Shown here piece after piece: positions 24,344-36,933 of a stretch of 64,000 nucleotides of DNA. The stretch's first letter is position 1. Each line of letters opens with the position of its first letter. Position numbers and translations under genes: made by a program. The notes below the pieces were generated by a model that had not been told where the DNA came from, did no database searches, and worked only from the letters and a program-made list of their open reading frames with translations. The stretch is from the NCBI GenBank assembly GCA_902806575.1, contig CADCXD010000010.1, positions 1,860,001 to 1,924,000 of the forward strand. Reading direction: 5' to 3'. The stretch is from Jackrogersella multiformis (taxonomy: Eukaryota > Ascomycota > Sordariomycetes > Xylariales > Hypoxylaceae).

Positions 24344-25839
24344 ATGTGTTTCGGCAGCCGGAAGAAGAATGAGGTGGGCAATACTCGATCGCGGGAGCTC
24401 GACAAGATAATTCGACAAGATGAGAAGCGGATGGCGCGGGAAGTCAAACTACTCCTCTTAGGTACGTATTCTCGATGTCTTGCTTTAAAAGTCTTGCCTT
24501 ATACGTCTTTCGTTACCCGGTATCTAAGATACCTTACAAAATCCATAATTCATTAATGTTGGCTGTGTCTCAGCTCTCGGGTCACCGCATCTAACTTCGG
24601 AACTTGTACATAGGTGCCGGCGAGTCCGGCAAGTCAACGGTGCTCAAACAGATGAAATTGATTTATGCGCAAGGATTCAGCAAGACGGAGAAGTTAGAAT
24701 GGAAACCCGTCGTGTTCAACAATGTCGTCCAATCCATGCGCGTTATTTTCGATGCTATGGCCGATTACTCGATCGAGTTCGAGAACAAAGATAACGAGGT
24801 ATGTGACTTGTATAGCAATCCTGAATTTGAACATTCAGCAGGTCTTTTCAGAGGCCTCCGAGAGTCGATTAGCACGGCGAGATTCGTTCTCGTGTACATT
24901 TTGGTAGATTGCTGACGCGCGGCTGGCTACTGCTAGAAAAACCAAGCATTGCTTCTCGTTGACACCGAAATATCACCAAACGACTCCCTCCCTCAGGACT
25001 ATCTCGATCCCGTGAAGGCTCTCTGGGCGGATGGTGGTGTGCAAAAAGCCATTCTCAAGGGCAACGAATATGCCCTCCACGATAATCTATCATAGTACGT
25101 CGTCGCCACTCATGTCGAGCTGGTGTTACCCTACTGATTAGTTGAAAAGCTTTTGCGAAGATGCCGACCGCCTATGGGCGAGCGATTACGTTCCCACCGA
25201 TCAAGATCTCCTGCGATCACGACTAAGAACGACGGGCATAACCGAGACCATCTTCGACCTAGGCCAATTGACGTATCGTATGTTCGATGTCGGCGGCCAG
25301 AGATCTGAGCGGAAGAAGTGGATTCATTGTTTCGAAAATGTCAATTGTCTGCTCTTCTTGGTCGCAATTAGCGGTTATGACCAGTGTCTGGTCGAAGACA
25401 AAGACGGTGTAAGTATAAACTAACTTTTTGTCTTTGAGAATTCACGGTTAGGATGCAACGGTGGCGCTCAGATTTACTAAACATGTCTCATTAGAATCAA
25501 ATGAACGAAGCTCTGATGCTCTGGGAATCCATCGCGAACTCGCACTGGTTTACAAAGTCTGCCCTCATACTCTTCCTCAACAAGATGGACCTCTTCAAGG
25601 AGAAGATCGCGTTAAGTCCGATAACCTCGCATGGCTTCGTCGACTACCAAGGCCCGGCGGACGATTACAAGCAGGCGAGCAAATACTTCATGGACAAGTT
25701 CAGGGCGCTAAACCGAAATCCCGAGAAAGAAATCTATGGCCATTTCACAAACGCCACGGACACGAATTTGCTTAAAATTACGATGGGCTCGGTGCAGGAT
25801 ATGATTATTCAGCGCAATTTGAAGCAGCTGATCCTGTGA
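24344..25839 (+). CDS. gna-2: Heterotrimeric G protein alpha subunit, fungal group II (GNA-2-like)
   Basis: Five exons (24344-24461, 24614-24798, 24937-25094, 25150-25408, 25495-25839) give 354 aa, the standard size. The guanine-nucleotide motifs are complete: P-loop GAGESGKST (residues 40-48, split by intron 1 after the first base of Gly40), switch [11 protein letters not shown], switch [22 protein letters not shown] for base recognition, and TNATDT where most G-alphas have TCATDT. The N-terminus [10 protein letters not shown] lacks the MG start needed for N-myristoylation but has Cys2, suggesting palmitoylation only. I recall MCFGG-type starts for the GNA-2/MagC group, which supports the assignment. 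The C-terminus NLKQLIL has no cysteine at position -4, so it would not be a pertussis toxin substrate. It should sit at the inner plasma membrane and couple GPCRs to cAMP or other pathways. Confidence 0.93.
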
Positions 25840-26899
25840 GTGGTTTGCTTCTGCACACATGGTTTTTCCGAATCCTGTCATGCGAAACCGAATCTGGCCA
25901 TACCATATATCCTCAGGGGTCGCTGGGTTGGCCAGCGATTTTGCGACGTGATGTATTCGAGACATTAGGATAGATAGCAGTGCGACTGAACTTCTGAAGC
26001 ATATAGCATCAGTTACCGCGCTCTTTTCGTAGCCGTGCGATTACTACTCCTCACGACGACACGAAACGGGTTTGCCTCCGGTGTACGCATCATTACAACC
26101 GCGTAGCGCTACGCTACTTCGCTGCCATATCCCTAAACTACAGTTAAACGAGGCGCTTGTCGAAGAGGATGGGCTGTGTACTCGAACAGGGTCGATCATC
26201 ACTATACTCGCCGGGAGTGTAGGTTCATAGCCTTGGAAATCGGACGTTCCTTGGAGTCCCGGAGGACGACGAACTTGATCACGGATGGCCAGCTAGGAGT
26301 CACCTTGGGTTGGCGTTATACATACGCATTGAACGATTACAATCTCTGCCCCGACATGATACGGTTCTTTAGTTATGATGCTGGATACCACGATATTTAT
26401 TTTTCTTCGCGTTGGAAATTTTGATGGAGACGAGAGGACGAGGTGGGTTCAACGAATGGAGGAGCTGGATACGATAGTAGCTACTCGTAAACGAGGTAGA
26501 TATTAGGCAGATCAGATAGGAGTCGAAATATTGAAGCTGGTGGTGAGATTTAACTAATACCCAGGTTGGAGCGCACTGCGAAACGCTTATTAAAATAATC
26601 GATGCAGCAACTGTGTAAAGAGATACCTAGGTAAATAGGTATATATATTTTGTATATACCAAGGATCAATTTGGTGAACACAAAAAATAATGCGCGGAAG
26701 CGTGCATCACAGCTCTCCCAGCGGCTTGGGCGGTGATACACGCGATTCAACATTCACGGCCCGCAGCAGCGGATCTTATTTTCCCAGAGGCTCCATCATC
26801 TAAGTAGTATGACGTGCATTGGAATATCGTGGGGCGTGACACAGACGAACGGTTAAGAACATCCATAGGATAACGCCTATTGTCAGTCTACCTTGGCGG

Positions 26900-26932
26900 T
26901 ATATTTCCCCTATATTTCCCTTATATTTCCCC
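26900..26932. repeat. Tandem TATATTTCCC repeat
   Basis: Three adjacent copies of an 11-bp unit TATATTTCCC(C) in noncoding DNA. Confidence 0.6.
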
Positions 26933-27417
26933 GGGCTATGTGGATTTCAATATAGTCAAAGCTTTAAACAAGCTTTAAACAAGCCTTGTTTCATTATTTC
27001 TATAAGGAATTGATCACAAAACTGTGATAGTAAACTTTTTATAACATAAGTAAATATAAATGTAAATGTAAGGAGTATATTTTCTATGAATGCTTACCTG
27101 AGTACATACATCTTAAAATAGGTAACCCCTTACGTAAGAGGTGAAATTAAGTATCCTGACTAATATAAGCGTAGATGAATATTCATGTATCGCATACTGT
27201 TCCAAAGATAATAAGGTTATGACACGTGGGGAAGCAGTTGCCAGTGCCGAACTCAGTTAGTCCAGTTAAGCCGTTAAGCGACGGGATCTCCCTGCCCAAC
27301 TGCCTCGTATGTAATTAGCCATGACCGATTGGCCAATGACGGGCGAGCTGGAGACCCCCAAATAGCGATCAACCTGGCAACAAGGGAAACAACAAGGTCG
27401 TTATTGACATCAGCCTG

Positions 27418-27453
27418 CCTACGCCTACGCCTATCCCTCCGCCTACGCCTACC
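27418..27453. repeat. GCCTAC tandem repeat
   Basis: Repeated CCTACG hexamers interrupted by CTATCCCTC, followed directly by a TAGGTAGGTACC motif. Confidence 0.6.
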
Positions 27454-27908
27454 TTAGGTAGGTACCGGATATTCAACCAAACACATCAGAAATGTACCTA
27501 GGTAGTGTAGTGTACATCTTCTCGCCGAGACTCGCATTCAACTTTTTTTGTACGAGTTTTACTTTCTGCTCAATTACCGTATACTCGCTTGTTTGGATGT
27601 ACGTCTAACTGCCGGATTGATAATACTTAATAAACAACACATATATACATTTACGTTGCTCCTCTTAATGACCGTTGTGTTCGCCTGTCCGATTATCCAA
27701 ATCATTCCAGGAATCGGTTACGAGTAAACATCCGGTATTAAATTTAAAGCTCGAAGGGTTCCAAGTCAAGCCAGTTGCTAGACCTGATCTCTTTATCAAG
27801 AACAGTAACCTCTCGAGTTCCTCTTACTGCCGTTGGTGATTAGTAGGTTGTTACAACCGAAATCCTTCACATTATCACAGATGACATACACTCCGCTGCC
27901 TATCCACA

Positions 27909-30713
27909 ATGTCAGAAGCAAAGCAGGGCCGCCCACAGATATCGCAGGGCCAGGCGGTACTGCCGGGCCGTTCCACTTGGTGGTCTAGGATGCAGCAGCG
28001 CTTCCCCCTACTGCGGAGAAAGAGAGGCGTCGCCCTCGTCGTCGGCCTCATGATCCTACCGCTATTCGGTCTATTAGGTCTTCTTGCTTTGCGGAATCAG
28101 AATGGCGGCGGCGGCGGCGGCAATGCCGGGGCTCCGGAAGGAGCCAGCGGCGCGGACCTCATTACAGATGATACTTATTTCTACGGCCAGTCCGAGCCGG
28201 TCTATCCTTCGCGTAAGCATGCCTACCGTGACTCTAGTGTTCTCTATATGTGTTTATATGTAGATAAAATCTAATATATGGGCACTAGCGGCGATGACGG
28301 GAGTTGGAGCGTGGGCCGATGCTTACACCAAAGCCGTCGACTTTGTCAAACAACTTACGACCGAGGAAAAGGTATTCAATTACCTGCCAAACCTAATGAG
28401 TAGGACTAATTCGATGCCAGGTGATCCTCGCTTCAGGTATCTCGTCATCAACCGGTAGCTCCGGAACGGTAAACGGATGCTCTGGCAATATTGACGGTAT
28501 CCCGCGTATGAACTTCTCGGGGTTCTGCCTCAACGATGCCGGTCAAGGCGTAAGAGGCACGGACTTCGTCAGTGGGTTCCCAAGCGGCATCCACGTTGCT
28601 GCTAGCTGGAACAAGGACTTGGCTCGAAGCCGCGCAGAAAGCATTGGTCTTGAATTTAGAGTCAAGGGAGTCCACATCCATCTTGGACCTGTTGTCGGAC
28701 CTCTAGGAAGAGTAGTACGTGGTGGTCGTAATTGGGAGGGCTTCTCACCTGACCCGTATTTAACTGGTGCCCTTGTGTCGGAGACGGTACAGGGCATTCA
28801 GTCCCAGGGAGTTATCACAAGCACAAAGGTATGGTCGATTTCGGTCTATTCGGGAAACCTTGACTTATTCGGCATATAGCATTTCATTGGCAACGAACAG
28901 GAGACGAACAGACAACCTACCGGCGACGTTGAAGCCGTTTCGGCTAACATCGATGACCAGACATTGCATGAGCTCTATCTATGGTAAGGCTGGTACTCTT
29001 GATTTGCCTCCTAGGTGAAAGATCTGACTTAGCTCCAGGCCATTTCAAGATGCTGTCAAGGCCGGAACTGCCAATATTATGTGTTCGTACAATCGAGTGA
29101 ATAACTCATATGCCTGTGCAAACAGCAAGATGCAGAATGGTATCCTCAAAACAGAGTTGGGGTTCCAAGGAGCCATTACCTCGGATTGGGGCGCTTTGCA
29201 TGCCGGAGTTGCGTCAGCCGAAGCGGGAATGGATATGGTGATGCCGAGTTCTGATCTCTGGGGAGACAACCTAACGCGAGCAGTCAAAAACGGGTCAATT
29301 TCCGAAGATCGTTTGAGCGACATGGCAACGCGAATCATGGCCGGGTATTATCAACTCGGACAAGACCAGGATTTCCCAGAGCCCGGTATCGGTATGCCCG
29401 CAGACCTGACCAAACCGCACGATATTGTCGACGCAAGAAATATCTCGTCCCAGAAGGTTCTGTTGGACGGTGCCATCGAGGGTCATGTCTTACTAAAGAA
29501 TGTCAACAATACCCTTCCACTAAAAAAGCCGATGATGCTCTCGGTGTTCGGCTACTCAGCAAAGAACCCCGACCAGTGGAACTACAAATCCAACGGCGGC
29601 GTGGCCGCGTGGACTTTCGGGGGCGAGTCGTCGTACCTCGGGCGCGACACGGCTCTCGGGTTTTCAGGCCATTACTACGAAGATTTTTCGGATATAGCTC
29701 CGAATGGGACATTATTCTGCGGCGGAGGTTCTGGCGCCGTGACACCTGCATCCGTTAGCTCGCCGTTCGACGCCCTAAACGCCCGCGCTTTCGATGACCG
29801 CACGGCGGTATTCTGGGACTTTTTTAACCCGGAACCAGATGTTGCTAGCACATCGGATGCTTGCCTGGTTATTGTGAATGCGTTCGCAAGCGAGGGTTAC
29901 GACCGTCCAGGTCTACGGGACGACTATACCGACGGATTAATCCGGCACGTGGCGGATCGGTGCAACAATACCGTCGTGATCTTTCATAACGCCGGCGTCC
30001 GGTTAGTGGATCAGTGGATCGACCACCCGAATGTGGCCGCCTTATTGTTCGCGCACCTACCCGGTGAAGCATCTGGCCGCGCGCTCGTGTCATTGTTATA
30101 CGGCGACTCTAACCCATCGGGCAAGCTTCCGTACACAGTTGCCCGCAACGAATCGGATTACGAGGGCTTCGCGGGGCCGGACCTGCCTGAGGGTCGGTTC
30201 GAAAAGTTCCCACAGTCCAACTTCGGCGTCGAGGGTATATACATCGACTACCGACACTTCGACCTCAAGAACATCACGCCGCGATACGAGTTCGGCTTCG
30301 GGCTAAGCTACACCACATTCGAGTATTCGAACCTGCAGGTATCCAAGCGCGACGGCGCGAACACGACGGCCGAGTACCCCACCGGGGCGATCCGCGAGGG
30401 CGGCCAGGAGGACCTCTGGGACGTGGTGGCGTCGGTCAGCGCGGACGTCCGGAACGCCGGCAGCGTCGACGGCGCCGAGGCCGCCCAGCTGTACGTGGCC
30501 ATCCCGAACGCGCCCGCGAAGCAGCTCCGCGGCTTCGAGAAGCCGTCGGTCAACGCGTCGGCCTCCGCGACCGTCGCGTTCGACCTCACGAGGCGCGACC
30601 TGAGCGTCTGGGACGTCGCCGCCCAGAAGTGGCGCCTACAGGCCGGCGAGTACGGCGTCTTCGTGGGCGCGAGCAGTAGGGATCTGCCGCTGCGGGGGAC
30701 GTTGACGATTTGA
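27909..30713 (+). CDS. Membrane-anchored GH3 beta-glucosidase
   Basis: Five exons (27909-28212, 28289-28371, 28421-28828, 28880-28983, 29039-30713) give 857 aa. It belongs to glycoside hydrolase family 3, which removes terminal beta-D-glucose from cello-oligosaccharides and glucosides. The nucleophile Asp349 sits in [10 protein letters not shown]; upstream landmarks are the substrate-binding [32 protein letters not shown], the KHFIGNEQE loop (joined across the intron at 28829-28879) and [14 protein letters not shown]. The C-terminal half carries the alpha/beta sandwich and a fibronectin type III-like end. In place of a signal peptide there is a basic cytoplasmic head (RRKRG) and one hydrophobic segment (about 40-62), followed by a Gly-rich linker. 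This is a type II signal anchor, as in the Aspergillus BglE type, so the enzyme should face the cell wall or the vacuole/secretory lumen. Confidence 0.93.
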
Positions 30714-32919
30714 ATGAATGAATGGTGCGGAAAGGAAAGGAAAAGGTATGAAAGGAATGGAAAGGAATGGGGATAAAAGGGAAATAATTACCTCGGTAGG
30801 TATCGGCGTACTGTACGAATTTTGCTATGCTGCTCTGGACAGATGATAAGGGCACTTCCAGGGTTCATGAAGGACGATGATGAACCCTGAACCTGGTCTG
30901 CCAGATGGGAAATCGTTGGAGAGGGGCTGTTGGCCACTTTATCAGGTCTACTTTAGGAGGGGCCCATAGTAGTTGTTAAAGTGGCAATACGGATTACGAC
31001 GGTGTGTGTATTGCTTCGGGTACATAGATTGAATTGGAAAGGCGTTCAGAGTTAATATTTTCTTGCTTGTTTTTGGTTTAGATGTACATACAAGGTGACC
31101 ATTGGTGACCACATGTCTTCTATTCCAGCTGTTATGGTGCCTAGGTGATGAGTAGGGTATTAAAAGAAGTTATTCGTCAATTCTGAATCTACGTCCACGA
31201 TAGGAGAATCAAGGCTTAGCTATATCGAGTATAAAATATGAGGCTAAGAAACTATCTTAGCTGAACCAAACCACCTTAACGCCGACGCGGCCAAGCTAGC
31301 TAGGTGTACACTAGTGACTAGCGTAGGTAAGTGGAAATGACGGGAATATCCATCGAGATGGGATAGGTCTAATGGGCCTAGAATCATTAGTTCAAGCCTC
31401 TTCAAGCCTCATTGGTTCGTCGGGATATTTCGTACCCCTGACATCGCGGTCGCTCATCTTCCCCCCTTGCCCCCCAAGCCCATCCTTTACATAACACTTC
31501 CATCCCTTCACATGCAGATAACAGTACCATGGAGTAGACCGCCTTTTTCGATCTAGAAAGTTTATAATGTTCTCTGGGACAAATCAGAACGACCGCCTCT
31601 TATATGACGGGTGGGGCGGCATATACTAACATAGTATGTACATAGCATTATCGAGCCAATGGCAATTTGCGATCGACCAGATGACAGCTCTTAGTTTGTA
31701 TCGGACTTTTACCTCCCTAATGGTTGGCCCCCCCTTTGTGACGCGGCCTTAAGCCTCTATTCGTCGGCCCTGTCAGCCTCGCATTGCGGATGGATCTTAC
31801 CGATATCTCTCACTATAGTGTAGTTGCGAGTGGGCTGTCGGGGCTTATCTAAGAGAACACATCTAGGCCGTTTAGGTCGAATACAGCTTCTTTCGGATGA
31901 GTACCTCATAAGTATCGAGACTAGTCGTTGGATATAACGGTACTGTTACTAGTTCAACTTGCGGTAACGGCAAAAGGTTAGGTTCTTGTGGCTTCTACTG
32001 AATAACCTCCTCTCATATGTCTGCAGGGAAAGGGGCTTGGTATGCCTGCTTTCGAAGCTGGAGGCGGCAAGACTAGTGCGAAGACACTAGATACTAGGTG
32101 AATTTACGCCAGGTACTGAATCGCCATCACAAGTGGCGTAAGAATCGTTCTCTATTAACGAATTACTCGGAGTTAAGGACTCGGGATGAATGACAAATGG
32201 CAAGGGAGGGAAGCAGAGTTGGGAGCACAGCTCTTAATATTGGGTTTATTTTATCTTAATTGATTATTTTGAAATTACTCCGTCTCTTTCTTATTTCGCC
32301 ATCTTCCATCTCCTATCTTGCCTCTTCCCTCTTCCCTCGTACTTGTGCTACCCAGCTTTCTCCTCGGCCAATCCCTGTTCAATGCTTTCGTTCTTCTGGG
32401 TTCGGCCTGTCTGTCGATCGTCGATCATCGACCCCAGAGTAACAACCTGTTTCTATCCGAACTCTCCCGTAGACGTTGGTAAAAACGGCGACGGGTTCCC
32501 GACTTGAAGTATCTCTCTATAGATGACCCTCGAAAAGGCTGCCTCCGCGGAAATTCTTGGTGTTTGCGGCCGGCTAGGTTGTCAATATTACATCATCAGC
32601 CTGTAAGGCTGCAAGTATCCGAGACATACCTCACGTATCTCTCACATTATACTCATACATACATGCGCGCCTAAGACACATCCAAAGACACATCCAAAGA
32701 CACATCTCCCGTACACGACGCATTAGTCAACCCGCACGTGAGGAAATGACACATCCGGTCCCTGCTATCGGTGGCAGCTAGGACTATCAGATAGACGATA
32801 GACCTCTCTCTTGCCGGTCTCGGTTCGGCCTGGGTGCTTCTGCAATATACCTAGCAAGTATTTTTTGAGGCGTTCGCCTAGGTACCCAGATAGGCCACTA
32901 CGCTGGCTACGCTGGCGAC
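30714..32919. other. Intergenic region between beta-glucosidase and Zn2Cys6 gene
   Basis: 2.2 kb with no gene that I can support. Contains a few palindromic motif copies (near 31140 and 31300), a 12-bp tandem repeat at 32673-32706, and a C/T-rich part at 32270-32440 that may belong to the leader or promoter of the regulator. Confidence 0.55.
32673..32706. repeat. 12-bp tandem repeat
   Basis: About three copies of AAAGACACATCC, 215 nt before the ATG of the regulator. Confidence 0.6.
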
Positions 32920-35661
32920 ATGTCGACGACGAGGAGACGGTTTTCTAATGAACCATCGCCATTGTCCGAGACGACGCCGGATTCGTCGCCCGGGCCTTCC
33001 CCAAAACGACATTGTATCCAGGGTCCTCCCTCGTATAGCGCGATAGACACTACTACCGCGGCTGCCGCCGCTATAGGAGGCCTGGCCGCCCGCGCGTGCG
33101 AGAAATGCCGCGCATCCAAGCGCAAGTGTGACAAGAAGTTGCCCTTCTGCGATCGGTGTAAGAGGTATGTATGGTATACCACTCCTGTCCAAAAAAAAAA
33201 AAAAAGGTCGACTCCGGTTCCTGCACGCGAGCGTCTCTTGGATTGGAGACGGTAGCGCATATCGGTACCCCCAGAATATTCAGCCGTACCTACCTACAAA
33301 GCGACAACATCAACAAAGCTAACCGAGACAACAGGCTGAACGCCAAGTGCCACTACGTCCAGGACATCTCGAACAACGCGAACCCCCCAGGCACGCAGTT
33401 CGTCATCTACCAGTCGCGCCCGCTCTCCCACGACGCGCTGTTCCGCGGGCCCGAGCCCCTCGAGGGCATCACCGCCTCGCAGATCCTGTCGCTGGTGTCC
33501 ACCAGCGCGGGCCCGGGCCACCCGCAGGTGGACTGGCGGTCCGCCGTGACCAACTACTTCTTCTGCGTGCACTCGTGGTTTGCGGCGGTGCACCCGGCGG
33601 TGTTCGAGCGGCAGCTGGCGAGCCTGGTGTCGACGGTCGACTCGCCGCAGTCAGACACGCCGCCGTCCTCGCTGCCGAGCGGCGAGTGGACGGCGAAGAT
33701 CGCGGCGCTGCTGGTGCTGGCCATGTACCTGACGACGCGGATGCGGCTGACGGAGGCGGGCGAGCAGCCCATCTTCGACGAGGCGTACCGCACGGCCAAG
33801 CGGCTGCTGTCGCCGCTGCTGCTGGCGTGCGTGGGCGACCCGCCGCCCACCGTCGAGCTGGTGCAGTGCGGCGCGCTGGTCGCCCTGTACGAGTACGGCC
33901 ACGGCCACGCCGCCGCCGCGTACCGCACCCTGAGCCAGACCGTGACCACCGCGCGCGCCGTGGACGTCAAGCCCGGACAGGTCGCCGAGGGTGGGGCCGG
34001 GGGTGGAGGCGGGGTGCTGAGTGTTGACGAGGAGCAGAGCGGGTGTCTGTGGTGGGCTATGTTCATACTCGAGCAGTGAGTGCCGTTGCCGTTTTTCTTT
34101 TAAAGGGGGGTGGGTAGGTTTGGTTAGTCGAGGGGATTTTTCCATGGCGGAGATTACATGTACTCCTTACCTCTACCTCTACCTCTACTCCCTCTTTGTT
34201 TTCCCTTGTTCCCGTCCTGTTATCATTCGCAGGCGCTAGCTTTTTCCGTCCCTATTGTCTTACCTTCCTATCTATCTACCATGCTTACACCGCGACCCGC
34301 AGGTCGATCCACCAGGACGAATCGGCCAAGGACCTGCCGTTCCTGCTGGAGAGCCCGACGCGCAACACGCTGCTCCCGGAGACGCCGCCGATGACGCCGC
34401 CGTCCTGCTCCGGCTCCGGCTCCGGGATTCCCGCGTCCCCCCCTCCCCCTCCCGGTCCGGCGCCGCGGCACCTCAGCGCCAGCGCGCTCTTCGCCGCGGA
34501 GAAGTTCGGCGGGTTCCAGCTGAGCGCGAAGACGGCGTGCCTGTTCCACCGGGCGATCCGCATCGACAAGGAGCGCGACGGGCGGCCGGGAAAGATGCCG
34601 CTCGTGGCCGCGTACGCCGACCTCGACCGCGAGATCCGCGAGACCACGCTCGCCCTGCTCAACGACGCTACCGACTGGGAGGCCGCGCTGGACTGCTTCG
34701 CCATGCTCATCAGCGCTTTGTTTATCTTGTACCTGCCGTACCTGGCTGTTCTCGAGCACAGTAGTGGTAGTGGTGGTGGTGGTAGTATTATTAGTAGCAG
34801 TAGCAGCGGCAGCATCGCCGCGGACCTGCCGCCGCCGCACCATTCCTCCTTCTCCTCCACGTGCACGTCGGCATCGGCATCGACCTCGACCTCGACCTCC
34901 TCAGCCGCCTACTCGCGCTCCGACTCCTCGGCCTCGGCATCCGCGCCTACATGCGATTCGTCGTCGGTAACGTCGCTGCTCTCGAACAGCGCGGAGCTGT
35001 CGACGGCGGTGGCGGCGCTGCGGTTCGCGTGCAAGATGTCGGCGGACATCAGCTGCAAGCTGACCGCGGACTTCGGGGCGGCGCCGCGGTCGCCGGCCCA
35101 GCTGTGCGCCCCCGCCGGCGCCACCTGCTACCTGGTCGTGCTCGCCTTCGCCAGCCTGGCCCGCCTCTTCCCCGACGAGCGCCGCGCCTGCCACCGCGGC
35201 ATCGTAGAGAAGTTCGAGAGCATGACCCTGTTCGGCTTCCGCTGGGGCATCGCTGGTTAGTTCTCCTTTTTTATCTTGTGGTATTTCAAAAAAATCTCTT
35301 TTCTTTTCTTTTCTTGGTTTTTGTGTTCGGTTGGGGTTTTCTGGTTACCTACTGTTTAGTTCCTGCGTTTTTCTTAAAAGGGGGGAAGGCTCTTGCGATG
35401 ATACCAGCGTCTCTGATGCGTATCCCACCCCCTTAGCCTCCTGACCCCTTTTCCCGAGGAGTGGTCTAGGAATATCGTGATCCAAGTGTAATGGACCGGA
35501 ACGGAGCATTTAAGAAAACAGGAGCGATGCTGACTACGGCTTTAGAGAAGATGATGAGCCGACTCGAGAAAAAGCTCGGCGTCGACCGCAAACACTACAT
35601 GAAGAACTCGCTGATAAAGCCGCCGCCGTACGCCGTGTGCTTCGATTTCGGGCAGCGATGA
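32920..35661 (+). CDS. Zn(II)2Cys6 transcription factor
   Basis: Four exons (32920-33164, 33335-34075, 34303-35255, 35522-35661) give 692 aa. The zinc cluster spans the first intron: Cys60, 63, 70, 77, 80 and 87 in CEKCRASKRKC...FCDRCKRLNAKC, the canonical CX2CX6CX6CX2CX6C. A Fungal-specific transcription factor middle homology region follows (NYFFCVHSWFAAVHPAVFE, LLVLAMYLTTRM, CLWWAMFILEQ). Residues near 470-540 form a Ser/Gly/Ala tract built from GGT and TCG/TCC microsatellites, beside acidic and hydrophobic helices. Exon 4 was added because the open frame otherwise ends at a GTTAGT donor; joining to an AACAG/GA acceptor gives AGAMLTTALEKMMSRLEKKL and a charged end. Exons 2 and 3 are very GC-rich, which opens long meaningless frames on both strands. 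Intron 1 contains an A15 run (33191-33205). Target genes are unknown; the nearest is the GH3 beta-glucosidase 2.2 kb upstream. Confidence 0.88.
34757..34800 (+). repeat. GGT/AGT microsatellite inside coding sequence
   Basis: Triplet repeats (AGTGGT, GGTGGT, AGTAGC) encode a Ser/Gly-rich segment of the Zn2Cys6 protein. Changes in repeat number would stay in frame. Confidence 0.7.
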
Positions 35662-36933
35662 CATTGGCCTATCCTCGAAAAAGGCTAGGCGCTCTTTTCG
35701 TACCATGTAAGTTCTATGGTTGTATGTGTGGAGGTCCGGGATGAGATATGAGAAGAGAAGCGCTTGTGGAAGAGTATAACGCTCGTTCGCGAATATTAGG
35801 GTATGTGTGTCCTGTTGTATGCATACGTCTTCTCGTGTAGAGAAGTTAAGGCGAAAGGTTAGGGGCTTTTCTTGCGATGATATCGGGGAGAAGCAGGTTC
35901 TACGGGCGGAATGGTTCGGTTCTTGGAGTGTAAATTGTCTTTTTTTTGTTCATTTCGTCTCAGGTTTTTTTATTATTATTTCTAATGTCCCTGTCTGTCC
36001 AGCTACCTCCCTAGGTAGGTGTTTCTCGGCTTATAGGCAGGCATATATTTGTGTTCAGGAAAGGCGGGCTATCAACCCACGATACAGGATCGTGATACAA
36101 AAGGTACAAACAACTAACTCGGGGCTCGAAATGGTATGGGGAGCCGGGAAATAAGACAACGACTAGTCTCTGCTCTTGGGACGGCGTTGATGTGAGGATT
36201 AGTGTATTCGAGAGCTTGGATCTGGTCTTAACTGCTATGCTCCAATTTGCTCTGCCGCTAAATGCTATACCGTAGATGAATACATGTTTTGCTTCGGGTA
36301 TGAGAAGTTGCTTTACGTACGTAGTATACGTTCCTAACATCATATGTACCAAGAGCCAAATCTAGCAACCTATCGTCCATAAGAGATTAAACAGATAAAA
36401 GCATGGTCTCTCAATAATTAGTAGAGAATAAAGAAAATTCTTGATACATTAATTTCGTCCTAAAACGTACAATATATCATACTACCTAGGTACATACTTA
36501 TATACAAAACAGCAATAACGGCAGCAAGTCGCCGTATGGCCAACCAGCCTTCCCTCCCAGACATAGAAAATAGACCGTAATAGGCTCGCGAACTCGGATC
36601 TAAGGGTTGGTATCGCACCATTCTAAAAAAATTATAGAACCCAGATAAAACGCAACGGGGACGGGAAAACGTGGACTCGTCGAGAAGCCGGCTTTTACAT
36701 CCCGACCGCGGCTTCCGATAAACTATTTCAATGCCTCTCTCTTCCGAGACTTCATATGTAGAAGGAATCATAAGGCGGCGACATCGCGGATAGCACGCGG
36801 CCTCGTATATGCAAGGTATATCCGCTCCTCTCCAACGGTATGCCCCTTAGAACGCCGGATACCCCAATGGTGAGACAGACCCTAGCCGGAGGAGCCAAAA
36901 TTGATAGACAGGAATATCGATGGGACGATGTCA
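35662..36933. other. Convergent intergenic region
   Basis: 1.3 kb between the stop of the Zn2Cys6 gene and the stop of the minus-strand SPX gene. Only short random frames are seen. A palindromic motif copy lies at 36481-36494. Both 3' untranslated regions must lie here. Confidence 0.55.

Larger units (their letters stand above)
25840..27908. other. Intergenic region between G-alpha and beta-glucosidase
   Basis: No supportable gene. Contains a tandem TATATTTCCC-type repeat (26900-26932), a GCCTAC tandem repeat (27418-27453) and palindromic motif copies near 26620, 27455 and 27497. Open frames at 26176-26424 and 26550-26753 have no protein-like features. Confidence 0.55.

Noticed and set aside
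26176..26424. 82-codon frame downstream of G-alpha
   Set aside because: Random composition and no recognisable motif.
33347..34027. 226-codon Arg/Ala/Gly-rich frame overlapping the Zn2Cys6 gene
   Set aside because: A shadow created by GC-rich third positions of the true frame.
27909..35661. Idea that the beta-glucosidase and the second Zn2Cys6 gene form a regulatory pair
   Set aside because: They are 2.2 kb apart in tandem with no shared site that I can see; adjacency alone is not enough.
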